From Burkholderiales bacterium (lineage in GTDB: Bacteria; Pseudomonadota; Gammaproteobacteria; Burkholderiales; Thiobacteraceae), in assembly GCA_023511995.1 (NCBI GenBank), contig JAIMAL010000004.1, positions 1 to 64,000 of the forward strand: 64,000 nucleotides of DNA, in the 5' to 3' direction. A model generated the notes under the pieces. The model was given only the letters and a program-made list of their open reading frames with translations, was not told where the DNA came from and made no database searches. This document shows positions 49,989 through 57,833 of this stretch, one piece after another; position 1 is the stretch's first letter, and each line of letters starts with the position of its first letter. The translations under genes and the position numbers were made by a program.

Positions 49989-51332
49989 CTATGCGCCGTT
50001 TAAGCTCCGCATCCAGTGCTTCACCACTTCGGCGAGGGTCGGCTCGCCGCGATCAGCATATTCGTAGCGGACCCGGCATACCGGGTGCGGGATGTCCATC
50101 AGGCGCGACAGGTCAACCGGTGTCGCAATCACCACGGCGTCGCACTCGGCGGCGCCAAGGGTCTGCGCCAGTTCCTGAATCTGCCGCGGGCTGTACCCCA
50201 GCGCCGGCAGCACCGGACCGAGGTGGGGATACTGGGCGAAGGCGTGACGCAGACTGCCCACGGCGAAGGGACGCGGGTCCACCAGCGCGGCGCCCAGTTG
50301 GCGGGCGGCGAGGACGCCGGCACCATAGGCCATGCCGCCGTGGGTGAGGGTGGGGCCGTCTTCCACCACCAGCGCCCGTTTGCCCCGGACATGCTGCGGC
50401 GCATCGACGGTGAGGGGCATGGCGGATTCGATGACCACGGCGTGGGGGTTTTCCCGCCGGATGCTGGCGCGCACGGTGTCAAGCTGGGCGGGGCTTGCGC
50501 TGTCGGCCTTGGTGATGATCACCACCTGCGCCCGCAGCAGGTTGGCCTCGCCGGGAAAATAACCGGTTTCGTGGCCGGCGCGATGGGGATCCACCAGGCA
50601 GAGGTCGAGGTCGGGGACGATGAGGGGCAGGTCGTTGTTCCCCCCATCCCAGAGGATGACATCGGCCTCCGCTTCCGCTAGGGCGAGCACGCGTCCATAA
50701 TCGACGCCGGCATAGACCCGGTGTCCGGCCAAAAGGTGCGGCTCGTATTCCTCCATCTCCTCGATGGTGCAGTGTTGCGCGGTGAGGTCGGCGAGGCTGG
50801 CGAAGCGCTGCACCGCCTGGGCGGCAAGATCGCCATAGGCCATGGGATGGCGGATGATGCCGGGGACAAGTCCCGCTGCATCAAGGAGGGCGGCGAGGTG
50901 GCGGGCCACGGGGCTTTTGCCGCAGCCGGTGCGCACGGCGGTGACGCTGATGACGGGCTTGCGGCTTTTGAGCATGGTGAGGTGCGGGGGCAGGAGGCGA
51001 AAACCCGCCCCCAGCGCCTGCACCCGCGAGGCCACGTGCATGACGTGCTCATGGGAGACGTCGCTGTAGGAGAAGACCACCTCGTCGATGGCTTCCTCGC
51101 GGATCAGTCGCGGCAGGTCCCACTCCTCCACGATGGGAATGCCGTCCGGATAAAGGGGTCCGGCCAGGGGCGCGGGATAGAGGCGGCCGGCGATGTCCGG
51201 AATCTGGGTGGCGGTGAAGGCCACGACCTCGTATTCGGGCCGGTCGCGGAAGACGGTGTTGAAGTTGTGGAAATCGCGCCCCGCCGCCCCCATGATGAGG
51301 ACGCGGGTGCGCGCCGGGACCGTTGGACGCAT
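49989..51332 (-). CDS. Cyclic 2,3-diphosphoglycerate synthetase homologue
   Basis: 447-aa P-loop protein. The N-terminus VLIMGAAGRDFHNFNTVFRD and the P-loop VTAVRTGCGKSPVARHLA (residues about 130-147) are diagnostic, with ILWDGGNNDLPLIVPDLDL and KRALVVEDGPTLTHGGMAYG further on. In Methanothermus this enzyme closes 2,3-diphosphoglycerate to the cyclic thermoprotectant; bacterial copies are less studied and may have another role. ATG 51332 is chosen; the frame is open a little farther. No archaeal-like base shift is visible. Confidence 0.82.
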   Translation of the reverse strand: MRPTVPARTRVLIMGAAGRDFHNFNTVFRDRPEYEVVAFTATQIPDIAGRLYPAPLAGPLYPDGIPIVEEWDLPRLIREEAIDEVVFSYSDVSHEHVMHVASRVQALGAGFRLLPPHLTMLKSRKPVISVTAVRTGCGKSPVARHLAALLDAAGLVPGIIRHPMAYGDLAAQAVQRFASLADLTAQHCTIEEMEEYEPHLLAGHRVYAGVDYGRVLALAEAEADVILWDGGNNDLPLIVPDLDLCLVDPHRAGHETGYFPGEANLLRAQVVIITKADSASPAQLDTVRASIRRENPHAVVIESAMPLTVDAPQHVRGKRALVVEDGPTLTHGGMAYGAGVLAARQLGAALVDPRPFAVGSLRHAFAQYPHLGPVLPALGYSPRQIQELAQTLGAAECDAVVIATPVDLSRLMDIPHPVCRVRYEYADRGEPTLAEVVKHWMRSLNGA

Positions 51333-51570
51333 GGGCCCATTGTGGACCAGACCGGCGCGGCCCGCCAGAGGGTGAGAAGACATGGCCAACCACGCCATCC
51401 CCAACCGACAAAAGCCCCATTACCGTCTGCTGCGGCGCACACCACCGGGGCGGGGTGGTGCAGGGCGCACCCTGCCGCCGGGGAAGACGCCGCCACTCCC
51501 GCAACGGCCAAAAGACAGCCGCGCGAGGGTGGGCCGGCCCCGTCCGGCAGCCGGCCTGCCATCCGGCGCA

Positions 51571-52224
51571 TCAAGGGCGGGCGAGAAACCAGCCGGTGAG
51601 GGATAGTCGGGCGCGGCGCGCCGGCAGCACCTCGTGCCAGAAACGGCCGCTCAAGAAGAGCACCAGCGTCCCCCCCGCCGGCAGCACCTCGATGGATTCC
51701 TCCCTGCCGGCCTCGTCCAGCCACAGGCGCAGGGCGCCGCCATCCTCCGGGCGCCAGTCTTCGTTGAGATAGAGGATGGCGGTCACGACGCGGCGGGCAT
51801 TGTCCCGGAAGCGGTCCAGATGGCGCGCATAACGGGCCCCCGGCTCGTAGATGGCGAAATGGGCTTCCAGCTCCATGAGGCCGAGAAAAGCGACGCGGTT
51901 GAGGGTTCTGCGCAGCCGCTCGAGCCGCAAAAACCAGGCGCGCGTGGCCTCGCCTGCCTCATCCTCCTCGATCCAGTGGATGAGATCGCTGCGGATGGTG
52001 GGCGCCAGCCGCTGCTGCCGGGAGACCGTGGCCGGGCGGAAAGCGCCCGCGGCGCGCAGGGCGAGGAGTTCCCGCCGCAGGGCGGCCACCTCCGCGGCGG
52101 GCAGAAACTCGGGTAGGACGATGAAGCCCCGCTCGGCAAGCCGGATCGCCAGGGTTTCATCCGCACACTCCTGCAACTCCGCGATTTTCGTCCCGGTGAT
52201 TTCGTTGCCAATGTTTCGGGTCAT
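51571..52224 (-). CDS. 2-oxoglutarate/Fe(II)-dependent dioxygenase
   Basis: 217-aa cupin-type oxygenase of the prolyl-4-hydroxylase-like group. Iron ligands: RHLDRFRDNARRVVTAILYLN (HxD) and the distal His in LSGRFWHEVLPA, with the 2-oxoglutarate Arg in RRARLSLTGWF. It probably hydroxylates a protein or small molecule; substrate unknown. ATG 52224 follows GGAAAC; upstream in-frame ATG 52239 or 52299 are possible. Confidence 0.85.
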   Translation of the reverse strand: MTRNIGNEITGTKIAELQECADETLAIRLAERGFIVLPEFLPAAEVAALRRELLALRAAGAFRPATVSRQQRLAPTIRSDLIHWIEEDEAGEATRAWFLRLERLRRTLNRVAFLGLMELEAHFAIYEPGARYARHLDRFRDNARRVVTAILYLNEDWRPEDGGALRLWLDEAGREESIEVLPAGGTLVLFLSGRFWHEVLPARRARLSLTGWFLARP

Positions 52225-52378
52225 TGTTTCCTGCAGCATCCCGTGGCAGCATGAGGTGCTATCGTCAAATCTGCCAGGCCATGGCCATGAGCACAACACG
52301 GCTTGCCCTTCCCCCCGCGCGAAGACGTCCTGAGCGCCTCATCCGGCGGGGCCGAAACGCGTATCCGAGGCACAAGCT

Positions 52379-52936
52379 GTGATCGAAATCCGCATTCACG
52401 GCCGGGGCGGCCAGGGTAACGTGGTGGCGGCCTATCTCCTCGCCACTGCCGCCATCGACGAGGGCTGGCATGCCCAGGCCTTCCCCGCTTTTGGTGCCGA
52501 GCGACGGGGGGCGCCGGTGACGGCCTTCGTGCGCCTGGCCCGTTTCCCCTTCCGTCGCCGCAATCAGATTTTGCACCCGGATTTTCTCATCATTCAGGAC
52601 CCGGCCCTCCTCCACGTGCCGGGCGTGCTCGACGGCCTCAAGGAAGGGGGCGCGGTGCTGATGGATGGCGCAAAGCCACCCGCGGGCGTGGAGGCGGTGG
52701 CGCTGCCCGCGACAAGGCTTGCCCAGGAATACCTGGGCCGGCCGGTGCCCAACACGGCGCTTGCCGCCGCCTTTTTCACACTCACCGGTCTTCTGCCCCT
52801 GACGGCCCTGGCGGGCGCCCTTAAAGCGCGTTTCCGCGGGCCGGTGCTTGAGGCGAATCTCCGCCTCATCGAAGCCGCCGCCGCGGCGGTGGAGGCGGGA
52901 CGCTGGCGGGAGCGCATCCATGCGACAGCCCCTTGA
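52379..52936 (+). CDS. 2-oxoacid:acceptor oxidoreductase, gamma subunit
   Basis: 185-aa gamma subunit of the pyruvate/2-oxoacid:ferredoxin oxidoreductase family: IEIRIHGRGGQGNVVAAYLLATAAI is the signature, followed by FPAFGAERRGAPVTAFVRL. It starts at GTG 52379 and overlaps the alpha-subunit start by 17 bases. First gene of a four-gene operon that decarboxylates a 2-oxoacid with CoA; pyruvate is the likely substrate but cannot be told from sequence. Confidence 0.9.
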   Translation: MIEIRIHGRGGQGNVVAAYLLATAAIDEGWHAQAFPAFGAERRGAPVTAFVRLARFPFRRRNQILHPDFLIIQDPALLHVPGVLDGLKEGGAVLMDGAKPPAGVEAVALPATRLAQEYLGRPVPNTALAAAFFTLTGLLPLTALAGALKARFRGPVLEANLRLIEAAAAAVEAGRWRERIHATAP

Positions 52937-54089
52937 AGGTTCCCAGGCCATCGCGCGGGCGGTGGTGGCGGCGCGCGCCCAGGTGGTGGCGGCCTATCCC
53001 ATCACGCCGCAGACACACATCGTGGAGCACATCGCCAGAATGGTGGCCGACGGCGCCGCCAGCTGCGAGCTGGTGAGTGTGGAAAGCGAGTTCTCCGCCG
53101 CTTCGGTGGTGCTCGGCGCGGCCATGGCGGGTTCCCGCGCCTACACCGCCACGGCCTCCCAGGGTTTGCTCCTCATGGGCGAGGTGCTCTACAACATCGC
53201 CGGCCTGCGCGTGCCGCTGGTGATGACGGTGGCCAACCGTGCCCTGTCGGCCCCCCTTTCCATCTGGAACGACCAGCAGGATTCCATGGCCATGCGGGAT
53301 GCGGGCTGGGTGCAGCTCTACTGCAGCGACAACCAGGAGGCGGTGGATACCACCATCCAGGCCTTCCGCATCGCCGAGACCCTGGAAGTGCCGGTGATGG
53401 TGTGCGTGGATGGCTTCACCCTCACCCACACCCTGGAGGCCATTGAACTCCCGGAGCAGGAGGTGGTGGACCGTTTCCTGCCCCCCTACCGCTTTGCCCG
53501 CGCCCTCGATCCCCTCCATCCGAAAACCTTCGGCACCCTGGTGGGGCCCGAGTACTATGCGGAAATGCGCGAGCTGCATCACCGGGCGCTGCTTGCTGCG
53601 CTGGAGGTGATTCCCCGCGTGGATGAGGAATGGGCGGCGGCGACCGGTCGCGCCAGCGGCGGCCTTCTGCGGATGGAAGGGGACAGCGAAGCGCGTACCG
53701 GCGTGCTCACCCTCGGCTCCATTTTCGGCACCCTCGCCGATGCGCGGGAGGTCTATGCCGATTGCCGTCCCTTGCGCCTTGTGCATCTGCGCTGCTTCCG
53801 GCCTTTCCCCGCCGCGGCGCTGCGCGCGGCCGCAGCAGGGCTCGAGCGTCTGGTGGTGCTGGAGCGGGCGATTTCCCCCGGCGCGGGGGGGATTGTCACC
53901 GCCGAGGTGCGCGCCGCCCTGGCCGAGCTGGATCGGCCGCCGCAGGTGCATGGCTTTGCCGTGGGCCTGGGGGGACGCGACGTGCCCCTCGATCTGCTGC
54001 CGCGGCTGCTCGCCAGTCTGCCGCCGCGGCCGGGGCCTTTCCGCATTTTCGATCTCGATGTGCAAAAACTGCCGGAGGGCGGGTCATGA
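52920..54089 (+). CDS. 2-oxoacid:acceptor oxidoreductase, alpha subunit
   Basis: 389-aa alpha subunit: GSQAIARAVVAARAQVVAAYPITPQTHIVEH and VSVESEFSAASVVLGAAMAGSRAYTATASQGLLLM are the PYR-domain signatures; Arg/Glu contacts to TPP come from here. A transketolase-C-like domain follows (residues about 255-385). ATG 52920 lies within the end of the gamma-subunit gene. The stop overlaps the beta-subunit start by four bases. Confidence 0.92.
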   Translation: MRQPLEGSQAIARAVVAARAQVVAAYPITPQTHIVEHIARMVADGAASCELVSVESEFSAASVVLGAAMAGSRAYTATASQGLLLMGEVLYNIAGLRVPLVMTVANRALSAPLSIWNDQQDSMAMRDAGWVQLYCSDNQEAVDTTIQAFRIAETLEVPVMVCVDGFTLTHTLEAIELPEQEVVDRFLPPYRFARALDPLHPKTFGTLVGPEYYAEMRELHHRALLAALEVIPRVDEEWAAATGRASGGLLRMEGDSEARTGVLTLGSIFGTLADAREVYADCRPLRLVHLRCFRPFPAAALRAAAAGLERLVVLERAISPGAGGIVTAEVRAALAELDRPPQVHGFAVGLGGRDVPLDLLPRLLASLPPRPGPFRIFDLDVQKLPEGGS

Positions 54090-55072
54090 CAAATGAGACC
54101 GTAAGCCTCGACACCCTGCGCGCCAACCAGCCGCGCTTTTCCGGACTGACCAGCGGTCACCGCGCCTGTCTGGGCTGCGGCCAGGCACTGGCGGCGCGGC
54201 TGGTGCTCGAAGCGGCAGGACCCGATGTGATGATTGCCAACGCCACGGGTTGCCTGGAAATCTTCACCACACCCTGGCCGGAATCCGCCTGGCGTGTGCC
54301 CTGGCTGCATTCCCTGTTCGAAAACACCGGCGCCGTGGCCGCCGGCATGGAGGCGGCCCTGAAGGCCCAGGGCAAATCCACCCGGGTGCTGGCCTTCGGC
54401 GGTGATGGTGGCACCTTCGATATCGGCTTCCAGGCTCTGTCCGGCATGCTGGAGCGGGGCCATGAGGTGCTCTATGTCTGTTTCGACAACGAAGCCTACA
54501 TGAACACCGGCATCCAGCGCTCCAGCTCCACGCCCCATGCCGCCGCCACCACCACTTCCCCCGCGGGCCGTGCGCGCATGGGCAAGCGCCACCTGAAGAA
54601 GGACATCCTCAGCATCATCGCCGCCCATCACATCCCCTATGCCGCCACCGCCTCCGTGGCCTATCCGGCGGATGTGCGCAAAAAGGTCCGTCGTGCCCTC
54701 GCCCTGCCGGGACCCAGTTTCCTCCTTGTGCATTCCCCCTGTCCCCTGGGCTGGGGGCACGAGGGAGCGCTGTCCATCGAAGTGGCGCGGCTGGCGGTGG
54801 AAACAGGGCTCTTTCCCCTGGTGGAGCTGGAGAGGGGTTCCGTGGTGGGCGTGCTGCCTTTGAGAGAGCCCAAGCCGGTGACCGAGTATCTGAAACTGCA
54901 GGGCCGCTTTGCCCATCTCTTCGCCGACGACCCGCGGGCACGGGAGGAGCTCGCCCATCTGCAGGCACTGGCCGATGCCAATATCGAGCGCTATGGGCTG
55001 CGCGCCACGGCCGGGGGGCTTGATACGGAAAGCGCCGATACCGTGCGGCGGGGAGGGGGCCAATGGGCGTGA
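54086..55072 (+). CDS. 2-oxoacid:acceptor oxidoreductase, beta subunit (TPP)
   Basis: 328-aa beta subunit that binds thiamine diphosphate: FGGDGGTFDIGFQALSGML, FDNEAYMNTGIQRS with Mg2+ ligands, and the cluster cysteines begin with HRACLGCGQALAAR plus later Cys in ATGCLEIF and HSPCPLGWGH, as in pyruvate:ferredoxin oxidoreductase. It overlaps the alpha-subunit end by four bases and the following flavoprotein by ten. Confidence 0.92.
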   Translation: MTNETVSLDTLRANQPRFSGLTSGHRACLGCGQALAARLVLEAAGPDVMIANATGCLEIFTTPWPESAWRVPWLHSLFENTGAVAAGMEAALKAQGKSTRVLAFGGDGGTFDIGFQALSGMLERGHEVLYVCFDNEAYMNTGIQRSSSTPHAAATTTSPAGRARMGKRHLKKDILSIIAAHHIPYAATASVAYPADVRKKVRRALALPGPSFLLVHSPCPLGWGHEGALSIEVARLAVETGLFPLVELERGSVVGVLPLREPKPVTEYLKLQGRFAHLFADDPRAREELAHLQALADANIERYGLRATAGGLDTESADTVRRGGGQWA

Positions 55073-56748
55073 TCGTCACCCCCGGCGGCTTTGCCCTGCC
55101 GGGCACGGCCACAGCGTTCAAAACCGGTACCTGGCGCATCGAGCGCCCCACTCACGTGCACGGGGTGGCGCCCTGTCATGGGGCTTGTCTTGCCGGCGAG
55201 GATCCCCAGGCCTGGATCGACCGTCTTGCGCGGGGGGATCCGGAAGAAGCCTGGCGGCTCCTCGTTGCCGCCAACCCCCTGCCCGCCAGCACCGGCCGCG
55301 TCTGCCCCCATCCCTGTGAATCCGCGTGCAATCGCGGCGGCTACGACCAGGCGCTCAACATCCACGGACTGGAGCGTTTTCTCGGTGATGCCGCCCTTGC
55401 CCACGACTGGGCCTATCCGGTGACTTCGCCGCCCCCCGATGCGCCACGCGTGGCCATCGTCGGCGCCGGCCCCGCGGGGCTTTCCTGTGCCTGGCAGCTT
55501 CTGCGGCGCGGCATCCAGCCGGTGCTGCTGGAAGCCCTCAACCAGGCGGGCGGCATTCCCCGCACCGCCATTCCGCCCTACCGCCTGCCGCGCGCGGTGC
55601 TCGACGGTGAAATCACGCGGCTCTTGGCCACGGGCATCGAATGCCGCTTCCACGAGCGGCTGGGGCGGGATTTTTCCCTCGAGGAGCTGGAGGCGGAATA
55701 TGCCGCCGTCTTCCTTGCCGTGGGCACGCAGAAAAGCCGCCCCTTCAGCGTCGAAGGCGCGGTGCCCCGCGATCTCCATTACGGCCTCGATCTGCTGCGC
55801 CATTGGCTCGCGGAAGGCGCGGTGCCCGCGTGGGACGAGGTGGCCATCATCGGTGGTGGCAACACGGCGGTGGACGTGGCGCGCATTCTCCGGCGCGCGG
55901 GCGTGCGGGCGGTGCACCTCATCACCCATGAACGCATCCCGGCTCGTGATGTGCCGGAGCACGAGCGGATGCGCGCAGCCCCCGATGAAATCGCCCAGGC
56001 CGTCGAAGAGGGCGTCATCATCCACGAAAACCGCATGGTGCGCCGGCTCATCCTGCGCGGGGAGCGGGTGGTGGGGGTGGAGCTCGTCCACGCGCGGAAA
56101 CTCAGGGAAGGCGAACGGCTGCGCCTGCACGCCTTCGAAGGCACGGAATCCGTGCTGAAAGTGGAACACGTGATCCCCGCCATCGGCCAGGTGGTGGACG
56201 AGGCGGGCCTGGAAAAATTGCTGGGACAGCGCGAATTCCTGCGCATCGATGAGGAGGGCCGCCTCGCCGCGGGTAGCCGCCTCTTCGCCGGTGGCGACTG
56301 CCGGCCGGGTCTCGGCACCGTGGCGGGCGCCATCGCCGACGGCGCACGCGCGGCGGCGGCCATCGCCCGCCTGCTGGGGCGAGCCGAAGCCGCTTCGGCG
56401 CGGGGTCCCGTGGTGGGGCCATCCCGCCTCAATCTCCACTATTTCGATCATGCCCCGCGCCAGGAAGCCAGCGTGGTGCCGGTGGCGCAGCGCCACGGGG
56501 ATCGGGAAGTGCAGGGGGGTCTCGAGGCGGCAGCCGCCGCGGCCGAGGCGGCGCGCTGTTTTTCCTGTGGCAACTGCATGGCCTGCGACAACTGCTTCAC
56601 CCTCTGCCCCGACAACGCCGTGCTCAAGACAGTGACCCCCGCGGCCGACGGCAGCCACTATGTCTTCGACTACGACTACTGCAAGGGTTGCGGCCTCTGC
56701 GCGCATGAGTGCCCGGTGGGCTACATCGCCATGGTGGCGGAGGAATGA
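55063..56748 (+). CDS. FAD/NAD(P)-binding and ferredoxin fusion subunit
   Basis: 561-aa electron-transfer subunit. Residues about 35-110 carry the GltD-type cysteine set (VAPCHGACLAGED, VCPHPCESACNRGGY). FAD-binding VAIVGAGPAGLSCAWQL (near 130) and NAD(P)-binding VAIIGGGNTAVDVARIL (near 265) follow, then GDCRPGLGTVAGAIADG. The C-terminus is a 2[4Fe-4S] ferredoxin (CGNCMACDNCFTLCPDNAV and CKGCGLCAHECPVGYIA). It resembles glutamate synthase small subunit fused to PorD. The enzyme could thus exchange electrons with NAD(P)H directly instead of free ferredoxin. Confidence 0.88.
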   Translation: MGVIVTPGGFALPGTATAFKTGTWRIERPTHVHGVAPCHGACLAGEDPQAWIDRLARGDPEEAWRLLVAANPLPASTGRVCPHPCESACNRGGYDQALNIHGLERFLGDAALAHDWAYPVTSPPPDAPRVAIVGAGPAGLSCAWQLLRRGIQPVLLEALNQAGGIPRTAIPPYRLPRAVLDGEITRLLATGIECRFHERLGRDFSLEELEAEYAAVFLAVGTQKSRPFSVEGAVPRDLHYGLDLLRHWLAEGAVPAWDEVAIIGGGNTAVDVARILRRAGVRAVHLITHERIPARDVPEHERMRAAPDEIAQAVEEGVIIHENRMVRRLILRGERVVGVELVHARKLREGERLRLHAFEGTESVLKVEHVIPAIGQVVDEAGLEKLLGQREFLRIDEEGRLAAGSRLFAGGDCRPGLGTVAGAIADGARAAAAIARLLGRAEAASARGPVVGPSRLNLHYFDHAPRQEASVVPVAQRHGDREVQGGLEAAAAAAEAARCFSCGNCMACDNCFTLCPDNAVLKTVTPAADGSHYVFDYDYCKGCGLCAHECPVGYIAMVAEE

Positions 56749-57031
56749 GTCGCCCCGATGCTTAGGCGTGAGGCTCGGGATGAGGCCCGGCCACCGTTTC
56801 CCCCGCGGGACGCTGCAAATGCCCAAAGGTCGCACGCGGTTGACCCAGCGCATCGGCCCCTACGCCTCACCCGTCCATGGTGTAAGCCGAAAGGCGGCTC
56901 AGGTCAAAGGCCGGGCACAGGAGGGACACGAGGTGGGCAAATGACGGAGGATTTTCCGGGACGCGCAAGCGAAAAATCCTTGAGGAGCGGGACTTCTGCA
57001 CCGGCGTGATTGCCGGGAGGCGGAATCCAAG
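56749..57031. other. Spacer behind the oxidoreductase operon, possibly structured
   Basis: No credible gene. Pairing is possible between CCGATGC (56756-56762) and GCATCGG (about 56849-56855), between GTGAGGC (about 56770) and GCCTCAC (about 56865), and in GCCGAAAGGC (GAAA loop, about 56888). A further stem joins AGGATTTT (about 56947) and AAAAATCCT (about 56972). The tRNA-Arg trailer on the minus strand also runs into it. No known riboswitch was matched and no T-run follows. Confidence 0.35.
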
Positions 57032-57104
57032 CGCCCCGAACACGAATCGAACGTGTGACCTACCCCTTAGGAGGGGGTTGCTCTATCCACTGAGCTACCG
57101 GGGC
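57032..57104 (-). tRNA. tRNA-Arg (anticodon CCT)
   Basis: 73 bases: acceptor GCCCCGG pairs with TCGGGGC (one G-T), the D arm AGCTCAGTGGATAGAGC is standard, the anticodon loop CTCCTAA reads CCT in a five-pair stem ACCCC/GGGGT, and the T arm is CACACGTTCGATTCGTGT. It reads AGG codons. The CCA end is not encoded. The promoter-like motif GTTTCACGTTAAAAT ends 12 bases upstream. Confidence 0.95.
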
Positions 57105-57115
57105 AAAGAAGTCGT

Positions 57116-57130
57116 ATTTTAACGTGAAAC
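57116..57130 (-). promoter_or_regulatory. Promoter-like motif of tRNA-Arg
   Basis: Minus-strand GTTTCACGTTAAAAT. TAAAAT (57121-57116) lies 12 bases from the tRNA 5' end, as a -10 box should. The same 15-mer stands before prfB and, with one change, before gcvR. Confidence 0.5.
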
Positions 57131-57182
57131 AACGCAAGGCGTTTTCCTGTCTGCCTTACCCCTGCCGCAGAGGGGAGGGAAT

Positions 57183-57205
57183 GGATCACGGCGAATCGCA
57201 GTGAT
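57183..57205. promoter_or_regulatory. 11-bp inverted repeat between tRNA-Arg and the DksA-type gene
   Basis: GATCACGGCGA, one base, TCGCAGTGATC: inverted copies that differ at one position. The place between two divergent transcripts and the symmetry suggest an operator, though a transcript hairpin is also possible. Confidence 0.35.
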
Positions 57206-57285
57206 CATCATCCGGGGCGGCGAGGCGCCATGATCGTTGGCGTCAAGGCGCCGGCTGGGCTTTGGGGCAGTGGCGCGGAAGACGG

Positions 57286-57314
57286 TTGAATTTTCCGGCG
57301 CGCCGGTCGAGAAT
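57286..57314 (+). promoter_or_regulatory. Candidate promoter of the DksA-type gene
   Basis: TTGAAT (57286-57291), 17 bases and GAGAAT (57309-57314). The spacer contains the perfect 12-base palindrome CCGGCGCGCCGG, a possible repressor site. Start expected about 30 bases before the ATG at 57350. Confidence 0.4.
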
Positions 57315-57349
57315 GGGGCGGTTTTTGTCGAACAACGGGAAGAGTCGCC

Positions 57350-57745
57350 ATGTCCGTGCTGACCAAGAAAGAACTGCAAACCCTGGAAAAACGTCTGCAG
57401 GAGGAATACCAGCGCCTGCTCGAGGAGGTGCGCGATGAACTGGAGCGCTCCGGCGAGCAGCATTACATCGAGCTTGCCGGTCAGGTGACCGACGTCGGGG
57501 AGGAATCGGTGGCCGACATGCTGGCCGATCTGGGGGCGGCGATGATCGACCGCCACATCCGCGAGCTGCGCGAGCTGGAGGCGGCGCGGGCGCGGCTGGC
57601 CCAGGGTACCTATGGGGTGTGTGTGGACTGTGGCGCGCCCATTGGTTACGATCGTCTCCTGGCCAACCCCGCGGCGGCCCGCTGTCTCGTCTGTCAAAAC
57701 AAGCGTGATCAGCTCTATGCCCACGAGGGACGGCCCAAGCTGTAA
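57350..57745 (+). CDS. TraR/DksA-family zinc-finger transcription factor
   Basis: 131-aa protein with a helical coiled-coil N-terminus (LTKKELQTLEKRLQEEYQRL, residues 5-80) and a C-terminal C4 zinc finger (CVDCGAPIGYDRL...CLVCQNKRDQ). Such proteins insert into the secondary channel of RNA polymerase. At the coiled-coil tip canonical DksA has Asp-Asp residues; here the tip (VADMLADLGAAMI) differs from E. coli DksA, so a DksA-like (YbiI/DksA2-type) factor is safer than DksA itself. ATG 57350 follows GGAAGAG. Confidence 0.85.
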   Translation: MSVLTKKELQTLEKRLQEEYQRLLEEVRDELERSGEQHYIELAGQVTDVGEESVADMLADLGAAMIDRHIRELRELEAARARLAQGTYGVCVDCGAPIGYDRLLANPAAARCLVCQNKRDQLYAHEGRPKL

Positions 57746-57833
57746 TCCGGCAGGGGGCGCAGCTACACGAGAATGACAAGCCGCCGTCCGCATCCGGTGG
57801 ACAAGCAAGCGGCAACGCCTTGAGGAGGCGTTT

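Noticed and set aside
51382-51606. A 74-codon plus-strand frame between the cyclic DPG synthetase and oxygenase genes
   Set aside because: It is Pro/Arg/Gly-rich, has no family resemblance and sits in a GC-rich divergent/terminal spacer with its own hairpin; more likely chance.
56760-56860. A possible cobalamin riboswitch on the minus strand
   Set aside because: Some resemblance (CGGTGGCC, GAGCC), but the B12 box AGCCAGGAGACCTGCC is not present and no suitable gene lies downstream.
56885-56930. A glycine-riboswitch-like stretch (CTCAGGTCAAAGG)
   Set aside because: The surrounding aptamer parts (GGAGAG..., CCGAAGGGGCAA) are missing and no glycine gene follows.
57032-57104. tRNA-Arg as an integration site of a mobile element
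   Set aside because: No second copy of the tRNA 3' end, integrase or island-like gene content is found in the window.
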